A stretch of 64,000 nt of DNA from Olsenella_L kribbiana (GTDB lineage Bacteria; Actinomycetota; Coriobacteriia; Coriobacteriales; Atopobiaceae): contig NZ_JAZGJP010000001.1 in the NCBI RefSeq assembly GCF_036408795.1, positions 276,046 to 340,045 of the forward strand. Reading direction: 5' to 3'. Under the pieces are notes generated by a model. It saw nothing but the letters and a program-made list of their open reading frames with translations, was not told the DNA's origin and searched no databases. Shown here in pieces: positions 23,882-32,895 of the stretch; position 1 is the first letter of the stretch; the number at the start of each line of letters is the position of its first letter. The position numbers were made by a program, and so were the translations under genes.

Positions 23882-24253
23882 ATGGGCCAGTATGTTCTGA
23901 ACGAGAAGGATGGCCGCTACCTCTTCAACCTGTGCTCCAGCAATGGCCACATCCTGGGCACGTCTCTTGTCTTCCCGTCGCGCGAGGAGTGCCTTGCCGG
24001 CATCGATGCCGTGCGCGAGGATGCACCGGCTGCTGCTGTCGAGGATTCGACCGTCGATGCCTTCAAGCGCGAGCCGGCACCGAAGTACCGCATCTACGAG
24101 ACGCTCTCGGGCAACTACTTCTTCCGCTTCTTCACGAAGGACAACGGCGACATCTTCCAGTCGCACAGCTACGAGAAAAAGGAGAGCCTCCTTCGGCGCA
24201 TAGAGCGCATGCGCAATGAATGCGATTCCTCCATCGCTGCTGACGATATGTAG
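23882..24253 (+). CDS. YegP-like protein with two DUF1508 repeats
   Basis: A 123-aa cytoplasmic protein made of two DUF1508/YegP units. Unit one (residues 1-50) carries GRYLFNLCSSNGHILGTS and the following EECLAGIDAVRED. Unit two (about 67-115) carries PKYRIYETLSGNYFFRFF and DNGDIFQSHSY. Such units form small beta-beta-beta-alpha folds of unknown biochemical role. The start ATG 23882 has AAAGGAG 6 bases upstream. It follows the transpeptidase by 116 bases and ends at a bidirectional terminator. Confidence 0.82.
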   Translation: MGQYVLNEKDGRYLFNLCSSNGHILGTSLVFPSREECLAGIDAVREDAPAAAVEDSTVDAFKREPAPKYRIYETLSGNYFFRFFTKDNGDIFQSHSYEKKESLLRRIERMRNECDSSIAADDM

Positions 24254-24287
24254 ACATCAGCCGATAGCTGTGAACTCATATACATGA

Positions 24288-24318
24288 AAGCCCTCCCACG
24301 CCTGAGCATGGGAGGGCT
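24288..24318. terminator. Bidirectional terminator between the YegP-like gene and asd
   Basis: The perfect stem GCCCTCCCA / TGGGAGGGC with a 10-base loop is followed by TTCTTTGT on plus and TTTCATG on minus. It serves the convergent YegP-like and asd genes. Confidence 0.85.
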
Positions 24319-24341
24319 TCTTTGTGTCTATGAATGCTGTT

Positions 24342-25355
24342 CTAGACGAGGTACTCGGCAATCTGGACGGCGTTCGTTGCAGCGCCCTTGCGGATCTGGT
24401 CGCCGCAGCAGAAGAACGTGAGGCCGTTGACGCCATCTGCAGCGGAGAGGTCGCGGCGGATCCTGCCGACGAAGACGAGGTCCTGGTCGGAGGTATCGAG
24501 CGGCATCGGGTAGCGCAGGTTCGCAGGGTCATCGACGACCTTGACGCCGGGAGCCGTGGAAAGGATCTCGCGTGCCTCATCCGGCGAGAGCGGGTTCTCG
24601 AACTCGAGCGTGATGGACTCGGAGTGGGAGCGCATGATGGGGACGCGGACGCAGGTGCAGTTCACGCGGACCTCCGGCAGGTGCATGATCTTCCTGCCTT
24701 CGTTCTGCATCTTCCACTCCTCGGACGTGTAGCCCTCGTCCTTGAAGCTGCCGATCTGCGGAATCAGGTTCATGGCAAGCTGGTAGGCGAAGGGGCTTGT
24801 ATCCCCTACCTCGCCACCCTCGGCGAGCACCTTGAGCTCGCGTGTGAGCTCTGTGAGGCCCGGCATGCCAGCGCCGGATGCTGCCTGGTAGGTAGAGACA
24901 ATCATGCGCTTCAGGCCTGCCGCCTTGTGGAGCGGATAGGTCGGCACAAGGCCGATGATCGTTGCGCAGTTGGGATTCGCAATGATGTTGCGGGGATGGT
25001 TCTGGATGTCTTCCGGATTGATCTCGGGAACGACCAGCGGCACATCCGGATCGAGACGGAAGGCATGCGAGTTGTCGACGCAGACCGCACCACGTGCTGC
25101 CGCCTCGGGCAGAAGTGCCTTGGCAATGCCGTCTCCTGCTGCGCCGAGGACGATATCGATGCCGTCAAAGGCCTCAGGCTTTGCTTCCTTGACCTCGACT
25201 TCCTCGCCCTTGAACTTCAAGGTCTTGCCGGCGCTCTTCGCGCTGGCAAGCGGCACCAGCTCGCTTACCGGGAAGTTGCGCTCTTCGAGGCACTGCCTCA
25301 TCTGGGTTCCGACGACGCCCGTGGCGCCGAGAATGGCTACACGCTTTCCTGCCAT
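24342..25355 (-). CDS. asd: Aspartate-semialdehyde dehydrogenase
   Basis: Asd reduces aspartyl phosphate to aspartate semialdehyde, the branch point for lysine/diaminopimelate and threonine/methionine. The 337-aa protein shows the NADP-binding GATGVVGTQM, the active-site Cys in NPNCATIIG, and the conserved YQAASGAG and RVPIMRSHSE. It lies 11 bases after lysC and is the last gene of the hom-lysC-asd operon. A bidirectional terminator follows. Confidence 0.96.
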   Translation of the reverse strand: MAGKRVAILGATGVVGTQMRQCLEERNFPVSELVPLASAKSAGKTLKFKGEEVEVKEAKPEAFDGIDIVLGAAGDGIAKALLPEAAARGAVCVDNSHAFRLDPDVPLVVPEINPEDIQNHPRNIIANPNCATIIGLVPTYPLHKAAGLKRMIVSTYQAASGAGMPGLTELTRELKVLAEGGEVGDTSPFAYQLAMNLIPQIGSFKDEGYTSEEWKMQNEGRKIMHLPEVRVNCTCVRVPIMRSHSESITLEFENPLSPDEAREILSTAPGVKVVDDPANLRYPMPLDTSDQDLVFVGRIRRDLSAADGVNGLTFFCCGDQIRKGAATNAVQIAEYLV

Positions 25356-25366
25356 GGTTCTTGCTC

Positions 25367-26689
25367 CTATTCCACCATCTCATCAGCGAATGCCAGGTAG
25401 ATGGTACGTATTGCACGTTCGAATTCGGCGTTGTCCACGCCGAAGATGATGTTGATCTCCTGAGAGCTCTGCGTGATCAGGCGGATGTTGATGCCGTTCT
25501 CGCCGAGCGTGGAGAAGATGCGGCCCGAGGTGCCGACGCGCTTCGACATGTTGCGGCCGACGACCGTGATGAGAGCCAGGCCATCGATGACACGGACCTC
25601 ATCCGGCTGGACCTCTTCCTGGATGTCGCCCACAATCGAGTAGAGGCAGTCATGCACATCGGCTGCATTCACGACGACGCCGAAGGAGTCGATGCCGGTC
25701 GGCACATGCTCGATCGAGACGCCGTAGCGCTCGAAGATGGAGAGCACGCGGCGAAGCACGCCCACAGCCGTCGACATATGGTTCTGCTTCACGTAGACGC
25801 AGAGGAAGTCCTTCTTGCCAGCGATGCCTGTGATCAGGTGCTCGACAGAGTCATCCGTCGCTTCCTCGGAGATGATGGTGCCCTCGGCATGCGGGTCGTT
25901 CGTATTCTTGATTGCAATAGGGATGCCGACCTCACGTACCGGGAATATCGCCTCCTCGTGGAGGACCGAAGCTCCCATGTAGGAGAGCTCGCGCATCTCG
26001 TCGAACGTGATGCGGTGGATGGGGCGGGGATGCTCGACAATGCGCGGGTCGCAGGACAGGAACCCTGACACATCGGTCCAGTTCTCATAGAGGTCGACGC
26101 CTATGGCACGCGCGACGATAGCGCCGGTGATGTCGCCGCCGCCGCGGTCGAAGAGGCGGATCTCGCCTTCGGGCGTCGCACCATAGAAGCCCGGAATCAG
26201 GAACGGGCCTATCTTCTTTGCCATCTCGTGGATGTTGTGCGTCGCCTTTGTCATGCTCACTTTGCCATTGCGGTGGAAGCGCATGACGTCAGCAGCATCG
26301 ACGAAAGGAAGGCCAAGGTATTCAGCCATGAGCTGGCCCGTGAAGTACTCGCCACGGGAGACGATGTACTCAGGCGAATACTCGGTCACATGAGCCTCGA
26401 ACTCGTCGAACTCCTCCTCGATCGGATAGGCAAGGCCGAGCTCGCGTGCGATCTCGACGAAGCGGGCCTTGATCTGCTCCATGAGAGGCGTTGCATCCAC
26501 GTGGTACTTCACATGTGCGCAGACGAGATAGAGCAGGTCGGTAACCTTGTCGTCGTCCTTCGAGCGGCGTCCTGCTGCAGAGACGACGATGAACTGGCGG
26601 GCAGGGTCTGCCTCGACGATGCTCTTGACCTTCCTGAACTGGTCTGCCGAAGCGACGCTGGAGCCGCCGAATTTTGCAACCTTGAGCAC
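25367..26689 (-). CDS. lysC: Aspartate kinase
   Basis: Aspartokinase phosphorylates aspartate, the first step of the pathway. The 440-aa monofunctional protein has the N-terminal KVAKFGGSSVAS motif, the catalytic GGGDITGAIVARAIG stretch, and two C-terminal ACT domains that usually bind lysine and/or threonine for feedback control. The start is GTG 26689 (MLKVAKFGGSS), with GGAGG 7 bases upstream. The longer frame to 26776 lies within hom. There is a single base between the hom stop and this start, so translation is coupled. Confidence 0.95.
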   Translation of the reverse strand: MLKVAKFGGSSVASADQFRKVKSIVEADPARQFIVVSAAGRRSKDDDKVTDLLYLVCAHVKYHVDATPLMEQIKARFVEIARELGLAYPIEEEFDEFEAHVTEYSPEYIVSRGEYFTGQLMAEYLGLPFVDAADVMRFHRNGKVSMTKATHNIHEMAKKIGPFLIPGFYGATPEGEIRLFDRGGGDITGAIVARAIGVDLYENWTDVSGFLSCDPRIVEHPRPIHRITFDEMRELSYMGASVLHEEAIFPVREVGIPIAIKNTNDPHAEGTIISEEATDDSVEHLITGIAGKKDFLCVYVKQNHMSTAVGVLRRVLSIFERYGVSIEHVPTGIDSFGVVVNAADVHDCLYSIVGDIQEEVQPDEVRVIDGLALITVVGRNMSKRVGTSGRIFSTLGENGINIRLITQSSQEINIIFGVDNAEFERAIRTIYLAFADEMVE

Positions 26690-26690
26690 G

Positions 26691-27824
26691 TTATGCCTCC
26701 TGCGGGAATGCTGCCATGAAGGCAGCAGGGTCTTTTTCAAGCTGCTTCTCATAGAGCGCACGGGCGGCCTCGACATTCAGGCCGTCGAGGCGCCAGTAGC
26801 CCTCGAGATAGGGCTTGGCACCTTCCGGCGCATCTGCCTTCGTGCGCAGAAGGTAGCTGCCCTTGAGAAGGGCAGGATCCCAGGCAAGCGGCTCGTCGAA
26901 CCGGTAGGTGGGCTCGGCGCCCTCGGCGCAGTCGAGGAGATCCTGGACGATTGCGTTGCCAGTCGGCAGGCTTCCTGCACCCTGGCCATAGAACTTGAGC
27001 GTGCCGATCGTCGCACCGTCGAGCGTCACGAGGTTGAAGTTCGAGGGGACATCCGCCTCGAGCGTGCGCAGCGGCATGCAGACCGGCTCGACTGCTGCGG
27101 CGTAGCGGCCATCCTGCTGAGTCGCGCGGCCGAGAAGCTTCACGACGTATCCCCTGCTCTCGAGGAACGTGAGGTCCGCAATCTTCAAGTTCCTGATGCC
27201 GGTTGTAGGAATGTCCTTCTGGCAGGCACAGCCGAAGGCAACCGACGTGCCGATGATCGTCTTGTTCTTCACGTCGATGCCGTCGATGTCGGCCGTGGGG
27301 TCGCGCTCGGCATATCCCAGGCGCTGTGCCTCGGCAAGAGCGACATCGAAGTCGACCGCGTCATCGCGCATCTTCTCGATGATGTAGTTCGTCGTGCCGT
27401 TCATGATGCCGGAGATGGCAGAGATCTTGTCGATGCGCTTCGCCTTCAGGATAGAGGCGATCCAGGGAATGCCACCGCCGCAGGTAGCCTCGATGAAGAG
27501 GCGGGCACCGCTCTTTGCGGCATGCTCGACGAACTCCTGGAAGCAGGCTGCGACGACTGCCTTGTTGGACGTGACGACAGACTTGCCAGCATCGAGGGCA
27601 CGCAGGATATAGGTATGTGCCGGCTCGAGGCCGCCCATGCACTCGACGACGGCAGTTATTTCAGGGTCGTTCGCGATATCATCGAAGTTCGAAGTCATGC
27701 GCGGTTCCGTGCAGCGGTCCGGCAGCTCGAGGATGCGCGTGACCTTGAGGGTGGGTACCGAGCTTTCGATGATCTGGACAACGCCACGACCGACCGTACC
27801 GTGGCCAAGCAGGGCTACGTTCAT
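26691..27824 (-). CDS. hom: Homoserine dehydrogenase
   Basis: The enzyme reduces aspartate semialdehyde to homoserine. The 377-aa protein has the nucleotide-binding GHGTVGRGVV at the N-terminus, VTSNKAVVAA, and the substrate-site segment SGIMNGTTNYIIEKM with GYAERDPTADIDGID. At this length it lacks the C-terminal ACT domain of longer homologues, so feedback control by threonine may be weaker or act elsewhere. It is first in the hom-lysC-asd operon and divergent from thrC-thrB, with 105 bases between them. Confidence 0.95.
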   Translation of the reverse strand: MNVALLGHGTVGRGVVQIIESSVPTLKVTRILELPDRCTEPRMTSNFDDIANDPEITAVVECMGGLEPAHTYILRALDAGKSVVTSNKAVVAACFQEFVEHAAKSGARLFIEATCGGGIPWIASILKAKRIDKISAISGIMNGTTNYIIEKMRDDAVDFDVALAEAQRLGYAERDPTADIDGIDVKNKTIIGTSVAFGCACQKDIPTTGIRNLKIADLTFLESRGYVVKLLGRATQQDGRYAAAVEPVCMPLRTLEADVPSNFNLVTLDGATIGTLKFYGQGAGSLPTGNAIVQDLLDCAEGAEPTYRFDEPLAWDPALLKGSYLLRTKADAPEGAKPYLEGYWRLDGLNVEAARALYEKQLEKDPAAFMAAFPQEA

Positions 27825-27929
27825 ATATCATCCAATCTTTCCAACGTGTGACGGAAGCCCGTCTTCCTGATGAACACCGCTATCATGGACCACAAGCGCC
27901 CGTAAAACCCAGACGCAAGGGGCAATCAA

Positions 27930-29423
27930 ATGGTGAACACTTTCTACCACAGTACACGCAGCTGTGCGCAAACCGTAACAAGCAAGCAAGCAATCCTTCA
28001 AGGTCTTGCCCCAGATGGAGGCCTCTATGTCTCCGATGAGCTTGGCAAGAACAAGATTTCGCTCTCCGATATGGTGGCTGGCACCTACCACGAGAATGCG
28101 AAGAAGGTGCTTGGCGCCCTCCTCACCGACTACACGGAAGAGGAGCTTTCGCAGTGCGTCGAGAACGCATATGGCAAGAAGTTCGATACAGCAGCCGTGA
28201 CGCCGGTGACCAAGCTGGGAGCTGACTGGCTCCTCGAGCTCTTCCATGGACCGACCTGCGCCTTCAAGGATGTCGCGCTCCAGATGCTTCCGCAGCTCAT
28301 GAGCGTCGCGCGCGAAGGAGATGGCCGCAATGTCATGATTGTGACCGCCACCTCGGGCGATACCGGAAAGGCTGCCCTTGAAGGCTTTGCTGATGTGCCA
28401 GGCTGCGGCGTCACGGTCTTCTATCCTGATGGGAAGGTCTCGGACATCCAGTATCTCCAGATGGTCTGCCAGAAGGGCGCCAATGTCTGCGTCTCGGGCA
28501 TCCGCGGCACGTTCGATGATGCCCAGACCGGCGTGAAGCGCATCTTCTCCGACACGTCCCTCAAGGAGCGCCTGGCGAAGAAGAATATCGTGCTCTCGAG
28601 CGCGAACTCGATCAATGTCGGCCGCCTTGTCCCGCAGGTCACCTACTACTTCGATGCCTATGCCCAGCTTGTGCGCAGAGGCGCCCTCAAGGAAGGCGAC
28701 ACGATCGACTTCTGCGTCCCGACCGGAAACTTCGGCGATGTCCTGGCTGGCTGGTTCGCAAAGCAGCTTGGTCTTCCCGTACGCCACCTCATCGTCGCTT
28801 CGAACACGAACAAGGTCCTGACCGACTTCATCGAGACCGGCACCTATGACCGCCGCCGCGACTTCGTGAAGACGATCTCCCCTTCGATGGACATCCTCGT
28901 GTCCTCGAACCTCGAGCGCCTGCTCTACTACCTGTCGGACGGCGACTGCGACTACATCGCTTCCCTCATGAACGACCTCAATGAAAAGGGCCTCTATACC
29001 GTGAAGCCGGAAATCCTTGCACGCATCCAGGAGACGTTCCGTGCTGGCTTTGCAACGGATGCCGAGACCCGTGCCACGATCAAGAGCACCTATGAGAAGG
29101 ACCAGGTCCTGATCGATACGCACACCGCAGTCGCGAAGTGCGTGCTCGACCGCATCCCCAAGGATGGCACTGAGCGTGTCTGCCTCTCGACAGCAAGCCC
29201 CTACAAGTTCTGCTCCGACGTGCTCCAGGCGCTCGGCGAGCCGACCGAAGGCATGAACGACTTTGCCTGCATGGACGCGCTCGAGGCTGCGACACACACG
29301 GTAGCGCCCGTGCAGCTCTCATCGCTTCGCTTCTCCGAGAAGCTCCACACGGGCGTCTGCGACATCGAGGGCATGGGTGCCGTCGTCGAGGATGCCTCTC
29401 TCAAGATCTTTGCGAGGAGCTAG
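27930..29423 (+). CDS. thrC: Threonine synthase
   Basis: A PLP enzyme converting O-phosphohomoserine to threonine. The 497-aa length is typical of the longer (fungal/enterobacterial-like) class. The PLP lysine is in HGPTCAFKDVALQ, followed by TATSGDTGKAAL and VPTGNFGDVLAGWFAK. The start ATG 27930 has AAGGGG 7 bases upstream. thrB starts one base after its stop, so the two are one operon, divergent from hom-lysC-asd. Together the five genes give the full path from aspartate to threonine. Confidence 0.96.
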   Translation: MVNTFYHSTRSCAQTVTSKQAILQGLAPDGGLYVSDELGKNKISLSDMVAGTYHENAKKVLGALLTDYTEEELSQCVENAYGKKFDTAAVTPVTKLGADWLLELFHGPTCAFKDVALQMLPQLMSVAREGDGRNVMIVTATSGDTGKAALEGFADVPGCGVTVFYPDGKVSDIQYLQMVCQKGANVCVSGIRGTFDDAQTGVKRIFSDTSLKERLAKKNIVLSSANSINVGRLVPQVTYYFDAYAQLVRRGALKEGDTIDFCVPTGNFGDVLAGWFAKQLGLPVRHLIVASNTNKVLTDFIETGTYDRRRDFVKTISPSMDILVSSNLERLLYYLSDGDCDYIASLMNDLNEKGLYTVKPEILARIQETFRAGFATDAETRATIKSTYEKDQVLIDTHTAVAKCVLDRIPKDGTERVCLSTASPYKFCSDVLQALGEPTEGMNDFACMDALEAATHTVAPVQLSSLRFSEKLHTGVCDIEGMGAVVEDASLKIFARS

Positions 29424-29424
29424 C

Positions 29425-30312
29425 ATGGCAGACAGCGTATGGGTGGGCGTTCCTGCCACATCTGCCAATGTCGGCGTCGGCTTTGACTGCCTGGGGCTTG
29501 CCCTCGATCTCGAGGCACGCTTCGGCTTCGAGAAGTCGGACCATCTCGAGATCTTGGGCTGCGAGGAGCGCTTCCGGGGCGACGACAACCTCGTGCTCGC
29601 AAGCTACCGCGGCGCTACCAGAAGGCTCGGTCTCGAGCCGGTGCCGCTGCGTCTCACGATCGAGTCCCCCATCCCGCTCTCAGGCGGCCTGGGATCGAGC
29701 TCTGCCTGCGTCGTTGCCGGCATCCTGGCTGCACAGGCGCTTGCCGACAGGCCCTACGACGAGCGGTTCACGCTCGATCTGGCAACGCATCTCGAAGGTC
29801 ACCCGGACAATGTGGCTCCTGCCATCCTCGGAGGCCTTGTCTCGAGCTTTGTCGACGGCAAGGACACGGTATCTCTCCACTTCCCCGTTGCAGACAAGCT
29901 CCGCTTCGTCGCAATCGCCCCTCCCTACGAGGTGAGGACGGCAGATGCGAGGCGCGTGCTGCCCCACGAGGTGGCGCTCTCGACCTGCGTCTGGCAGATG
30001 GGCCGCATCGTCGCCCTCGTCCGCGCGCTCGAGTGTGGAGACATGGACCTTCTTGCCAAGGCGGCACAGGACAAGCTCCATGAGCCATACCGTGCAAAGC
30101 TCATCCCCGACTATGCGCTTCTGCGCGAGCGTGCGCTCGAGGCAGGCGCCTCCGCGTTCGTGATCTCCGGCTCTGGCTCGACGATGCTTGCGATCTGCGG
30201 CTCAGACTCGGCAGCGCACGACGTCGTGGACGCTGTCAGAGGCTCCGCAGAAGGCTTCTGGATCCGTATCTGCTCTGCTAGCGGACAAGGAGCCCGCTAC
30301 CTCGAGGCATAA
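29425..30312 (+). CDS. thrB: Homoserine kinase
   Basis: A GHMP-family kinase that phosphorylates homoserine. The 295-aa protein begins MADSVWVGVPATSANVGVG, and the ATP-binding motif PLSGGLGSSSACV is near residue 92. The C-terminal motif SGSGSTMLAI is also present. The start ATG 29425 has GAGGAG 6 bases upstream and directly follows the thrC stop. An upstream ATG at 29377 lies inside thrC and is not supported. Confidence 0.95.
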   Translation: MADSVWVGVPATSANVGVGFDCLGLALDLEARFGFEKSDHLEILGCEERFRGDDNLVLASYRGATRRLGLEPVPLRLTIESPIPLSGGLGSSSACVVAGILAAQALADRPYDERFTLDLATHLEGHPDNVAPAILGGLVSSFVDGKDTVSLHFPVADKLRFVAIAPPYEVRTADARRVLPHEVALSTCVWQMGRIVALVRALECGDMDLLAKAAQDKLHEPYRAKLIPDYALLRERALEAGASAFVISGSGSTMLAICGSDSAAHDVVDAVRGSAEGFWIRICSASGQGARYLEA

Positions 30313-30371
30313 GGCTCAGACAGGCCCTCAGAAGCTCCTGCGCTATAGATGGAATGCAGAAGGCGTTCAGC

Positions 30372-30842
30372 TCAGCTGTGCGCCTTCTTCGCTCTATGGC
30401 AGAAGAAGAGCGCCGCAATCAGAAGGCCTGTCGCAGCCCCGGCGAGATCGATGAAGACATCGCGCACGGCACTCGAGCGGCCCGGCACGAAAATCTGGAT
30501 CGTCTCGTCGAGCGATGGCACACAGACGATGAAGAGAAGCATCGCCGCAAGACGCGTGGTCATATGCGACCAGTCCGGACGTGCAGCATGATGCACGAGC
30601 AGGCCGAGCACGAGATATTCGGAGAAATGTCCGCACTTGCGGACGATGAATGATTGGGTCGTTGGATCTCTCACACCGATTGCTTCGAGGAACGGACGTA
30701 CGAGCGTCACGAAGACGCCGCTTTCTGCCTGCGAGGTCCCTCCCTGGACAAGCGAGTGGCCCCAGATGAAGAGGACCCAGAGAAAGACGGCGAGGAAAGC
30801 TCCCCGCCGTCTCTTGATGTCTTCCAGCACGCTATGCTTCAT
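30372..30842 (-). CDS. VanZ-like family membrane protein
   Basis: A 156-aa membrane protein with four hydrophobic segments, of the VanZ-like family. It has the family-typical KCGHFSEYLVLGLLVHH and DETIQIFVPGRSSAVRDVFIDLAGAATG. In vancomycin clusters VanZ gives low-level teicoplanin resistance. Chromosomal paralogues like this one have no established role. It starts 11 bases inside the end of the preceding large hypothetical gene, so the two are translationally coupled. Confidence 0.8.
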   Translation of the reverse strand: MKHSVLEDIKRRRGAFLAVFLWVLFIWGHSLVQGGTSQAESGVFVTLVRPFLEAIGVRDPTTQSFIVRKCGHFSEYLVLGLLVHHAARPDWSHMTTRLAAMLLFIVCVPSLDETIQIFVPGRSSAVRDVFIDLAGAATGLLIAALFFCHRAKKAHS

Positions 30843-32358
30843 TGGCCGAGCGGCCCCTGTTCCCGCGTGGCTTCAGATGCTTGAGCTTCGTGGAACGCTT
30901 CTTTGCCTTGGCAGACGAATCATCCTTCTTCTGGCTGCCGCCCTCGATCACCTTGAGGTAGTCGCGCGAGGTCCTTGCATAGGACGGATTCTTCGACATC
31001 TCGTCGCTGATCAGGTAGTCGACATAGGACTCCGTGTCGATGGGCGAAGGAGCATCCGGCACCTGCGGTGCAAGAGATGCTGTCGGCTCATCGAACACCT
31101 CATCGTCGTCGAGCCCGGCAGGAGCTGCCACGACCGGCGTGAAGCCTGCCTGCGGGGCATCGGTATCGTTCTCGGCGAGCGCATCGAGCGCTGCCTTCCA
31201 CATTGCGTCCTTGTCTTCCCCGTCCTTCTCCTTCTCGGGATAGAGACCGGAGTCGATCTCTGCGATGCGCGAGGAGATCTCGGAGCGGTCAGGGTGCGGT
31301 CGCGTCGTGGCAGCTGCGATATCCTCTGCTGCAAAGCTCCTCTGGGAGGAGGTCACGCTCGCAGCGAACGGCATATCGTCGATGGTCGGCTGGACAACCG
31401 AGTAGTCATCAGATATAGGAATCGAGAGGTCGCGCGAGATGTCCTTGCCGTGCTCGCGCTCCCACCAGTCGGTGCCCACATCGCCGACCGTGCCATCGGC
31501 ACGGGTGATGACGGGAAGATCGTCCATCGAGTCCTTCGCAAGACGCTCTGAGAGGACCGAACGCACGCCACGGGCACGCTTGCTCATGCGCTCTGCCCAG
31601 TTCAGGCGCTGGACATAGTTCTCTGCGATATCGCCGTAGTCTTCAGTCTCATGCGCTCCTGCACCAGGCTGGGCCGTACGGGCATTCTTCCTGGACGCTT
31701 CCTTCTTCTGCACTTCCTGGAGGAAGACCGTCGTCTCGTCCGGGCTGGCAGATGCTGCAATGTCAGGGATGCGCGAGGCGATGCTGCTGTAAGGCATGCT
31801 CTCGGCTGTCTGCACCGGGAAGCCTCCCGTCATCGTCGTGGAGACCGATGCCGTCTCAGACGGCGATACACGCGGCCTTGAAGGCGGTGTCGGCGGCTTC
31901 GGCTCGTCGTCTGCATCCACAGCCGGAATCGTCGGCACGGAGCGCAGACGCGGTCCTTCTGTCGCGACGCGCTCCTGCTTCTTCTCTTCCTCGCGGTCGA
32001 GCTCGAGCGTGCGGCCAGCATCCTGCTCTTCCTCCTCGAAGAAGGGATGCGCCTCCTCGCCGGGAGCGCGCAGATGCTGCGGCACGTAGGAAGGGCTCTC
32101 CTCGGTACCGAACCAGGCATCCTCGGCACGGGCAATGGACTCTGCCTCGAGCTGCTTCTTCGAGCGATGCCAGGCAATCGCAGAGACGGTGCCAGCAAGC
32201 GCTATGCCGCAGCCGAGACCGGCTGCAAACGGAACAAGCATGGTCTGGGGATCCAGGTCCTGGCCTGCGGTCTGTGCGAATGCTGTCTGGGGAACGGCCC
32301 ACATGGCCGGCCCCATGAGCCCTGCATAGACGCAAGGATTGACCCTCTTTGGCTTCAT
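30832..32358 (-). CDS. Hypothetical membrane-anchored protein with long acidic disordered tail
   Basis: A 508-aa protein I do not recognise. The N-terminus resembles a signal sequence ending QTAFAQ (residues 1-25), followed by a second hydrophobic helix (FAAGLGCGIALAGTVSAIAW, about 39-58). The rest is a long hydrophilic, Glu/Asp/Ser/Pro-rich, probably disordered region, ending in a Lys-rich tail (AKAKKRSTKLKHLKPRGNRG). If the second helix is a stop-transfer segment, the tail would be cytoplasmic. The start is ATG 32358 (MKPKRVNPC), which has GGGAGG 8 bases upstream. It is coupled to the VanZ-like gene. There are no catalytic motifs, and a scaffold or envelope role is only a guess. Confidence 0.65.
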   Translation of the reverse strand: MKPKRVNPCVYAGLMGPAMWAVPQTAFAQTAGQDLDPQTMLVPFAAGLGCGIALAGTVSAIAWHRSKKQLEAESIARAEDAWFGTEESPSYVPQHLRAPGEEAHPFFEEEEQDAGRTLELDREEEKKQERVATEGPRLRSVPTIPAVDADDEPKPPTPPSRPRVSPSETASVSTTMTGGFPVQTAESMPYSSIASRIPDIAASASPDETTVFLQEVQKKEASRKNARTAQPGAGAHETEDYGDIAENYVQRLNWAERMSKRARGVRSVLSERLAKDSMDDLPVITRADGTVGDVGTDWWEREHGKDISRDLSIPISDDYSVVQPTIDDMPFAASVTSSQRSFAAEDIAAATTRPHPDRSEISSRIAEIDSGLYPEKEKDGEDKDAMWKAALDALAENDTDAPQAGFTPVVAAPAGLDDDEVFDEPTASLAPQVPDAPSPIDTESYVDYLISDEMSKNPSYARTSRDYLKVIEGGSQKKDDSSAKAKKRSTKLKHLKPRGNRGRSANEA

Positions 32359-32698
32359 CTGCATAACCTCCCTGGTGCGCCTGCACCTAGGACATTGAGC
32401 GAAGAGCTGCCTCGGCTCCCGGGATCCCTCGTCTTTGGGAGGCCCTGCGTGCGGAAGGCAACGGTCTGCTACGTATCGAGTGTATGTGCCGTCGCCGTAC
32501 GGACACTGGCCCGTACCAGCTACACCTACTTTACCGGTTGCAGCGCCTGATGCAAGGCAGACCATGAATTGAATTTCGAAAAGCGATACGCGTGCACCGA
32601 GCTATCCAGAGCAGACGGGCGCCAGAATGCCTTTTCTGGCAACTTGCATATTCTCGCGCGAGAATCGCATCTCTTCTGCTATAGTATCTTTCGCCCAA
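32359..32698. other. Gene-less stretch upstream of tRNA-Ala(GGC)
   Basis: This is the divergent region between the hypothetical gene and tRNA-Ala. No credible coding sequence is seen. It contains a perfect 16-bp palindrome (32650-32665) and a -10-like TATAGT shortly before the tRNA. Confidence 0.6.
32650..32665. promoter_or_regulatory. Perfect 16-bp palindrome upstream of tRNA-Ala(GGC)
   Basis: ATTCTCGCGCGAGAAT is a perfect inverted repeat about 33 bases before the mature tRNA. Its right half GCGAGAAT also occurs at the -10 position of the other tRNA-Ala gene (complement of 41149-41156). It could be an operator or part of the promoter. Confidence 0.35.
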
Positions 32699-32774
32699 GG
32701 GGAATTAGCTCAGTTGGGAGAGCGCGTGACTGGCAGTCACGAGGTCAGGGGTTCGAATCCCCTATTCTCCACCA
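32699..32774 (+). tRNA. tRNA-Ala (anticodon GGC)
   Basis: A full cloverleaf is seen. The acceptor GGGGAAT pairs with ATTCTCC, the D-arm is GCTC...GAGC, and the anticodon stem GTGAC/GTCAC encloses loop TGGCA with GGC. The T-arm carries GTTCGAATC, and the encoded CCA ends at 32774. A strong terminator follows. Confidence 0.96.
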
Positions 32775-32783
32775 TGAATGTTC

Positions 32784-32814
32784 AGGCCTGCAGATTATGC
32801 TGCAGGCCTTTTTT
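32784..32814 (+). terminator. Terminator after tRNA-Ala(GGC)
   Basis: A perfect 10-bp stem AGGCCTGCAG / CTGCAGGCCT with a 6-base loop is followed by six T. Confidence 0.95.
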
Positions 32815-32844
32815 GTTGCCTCGGTGCGCTGGCTCTTCAAAGCA

Positions 32845-32876
32845 AGAGGGACCGCACCTTCCGGCACGGTCCCTCT
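32845..32876 (-). terminator. Terminator after rho
   Basis: The stem AGAGGGACCG / CGGTCCCTCT on the minus strand is followed by TGCTTTG, 19 bases beyond the rho stop. The T tract is moderate. Confidence 0.7.
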
Positions 32877-32895
32877 GGCAGTTCTCTCTTCGGCC

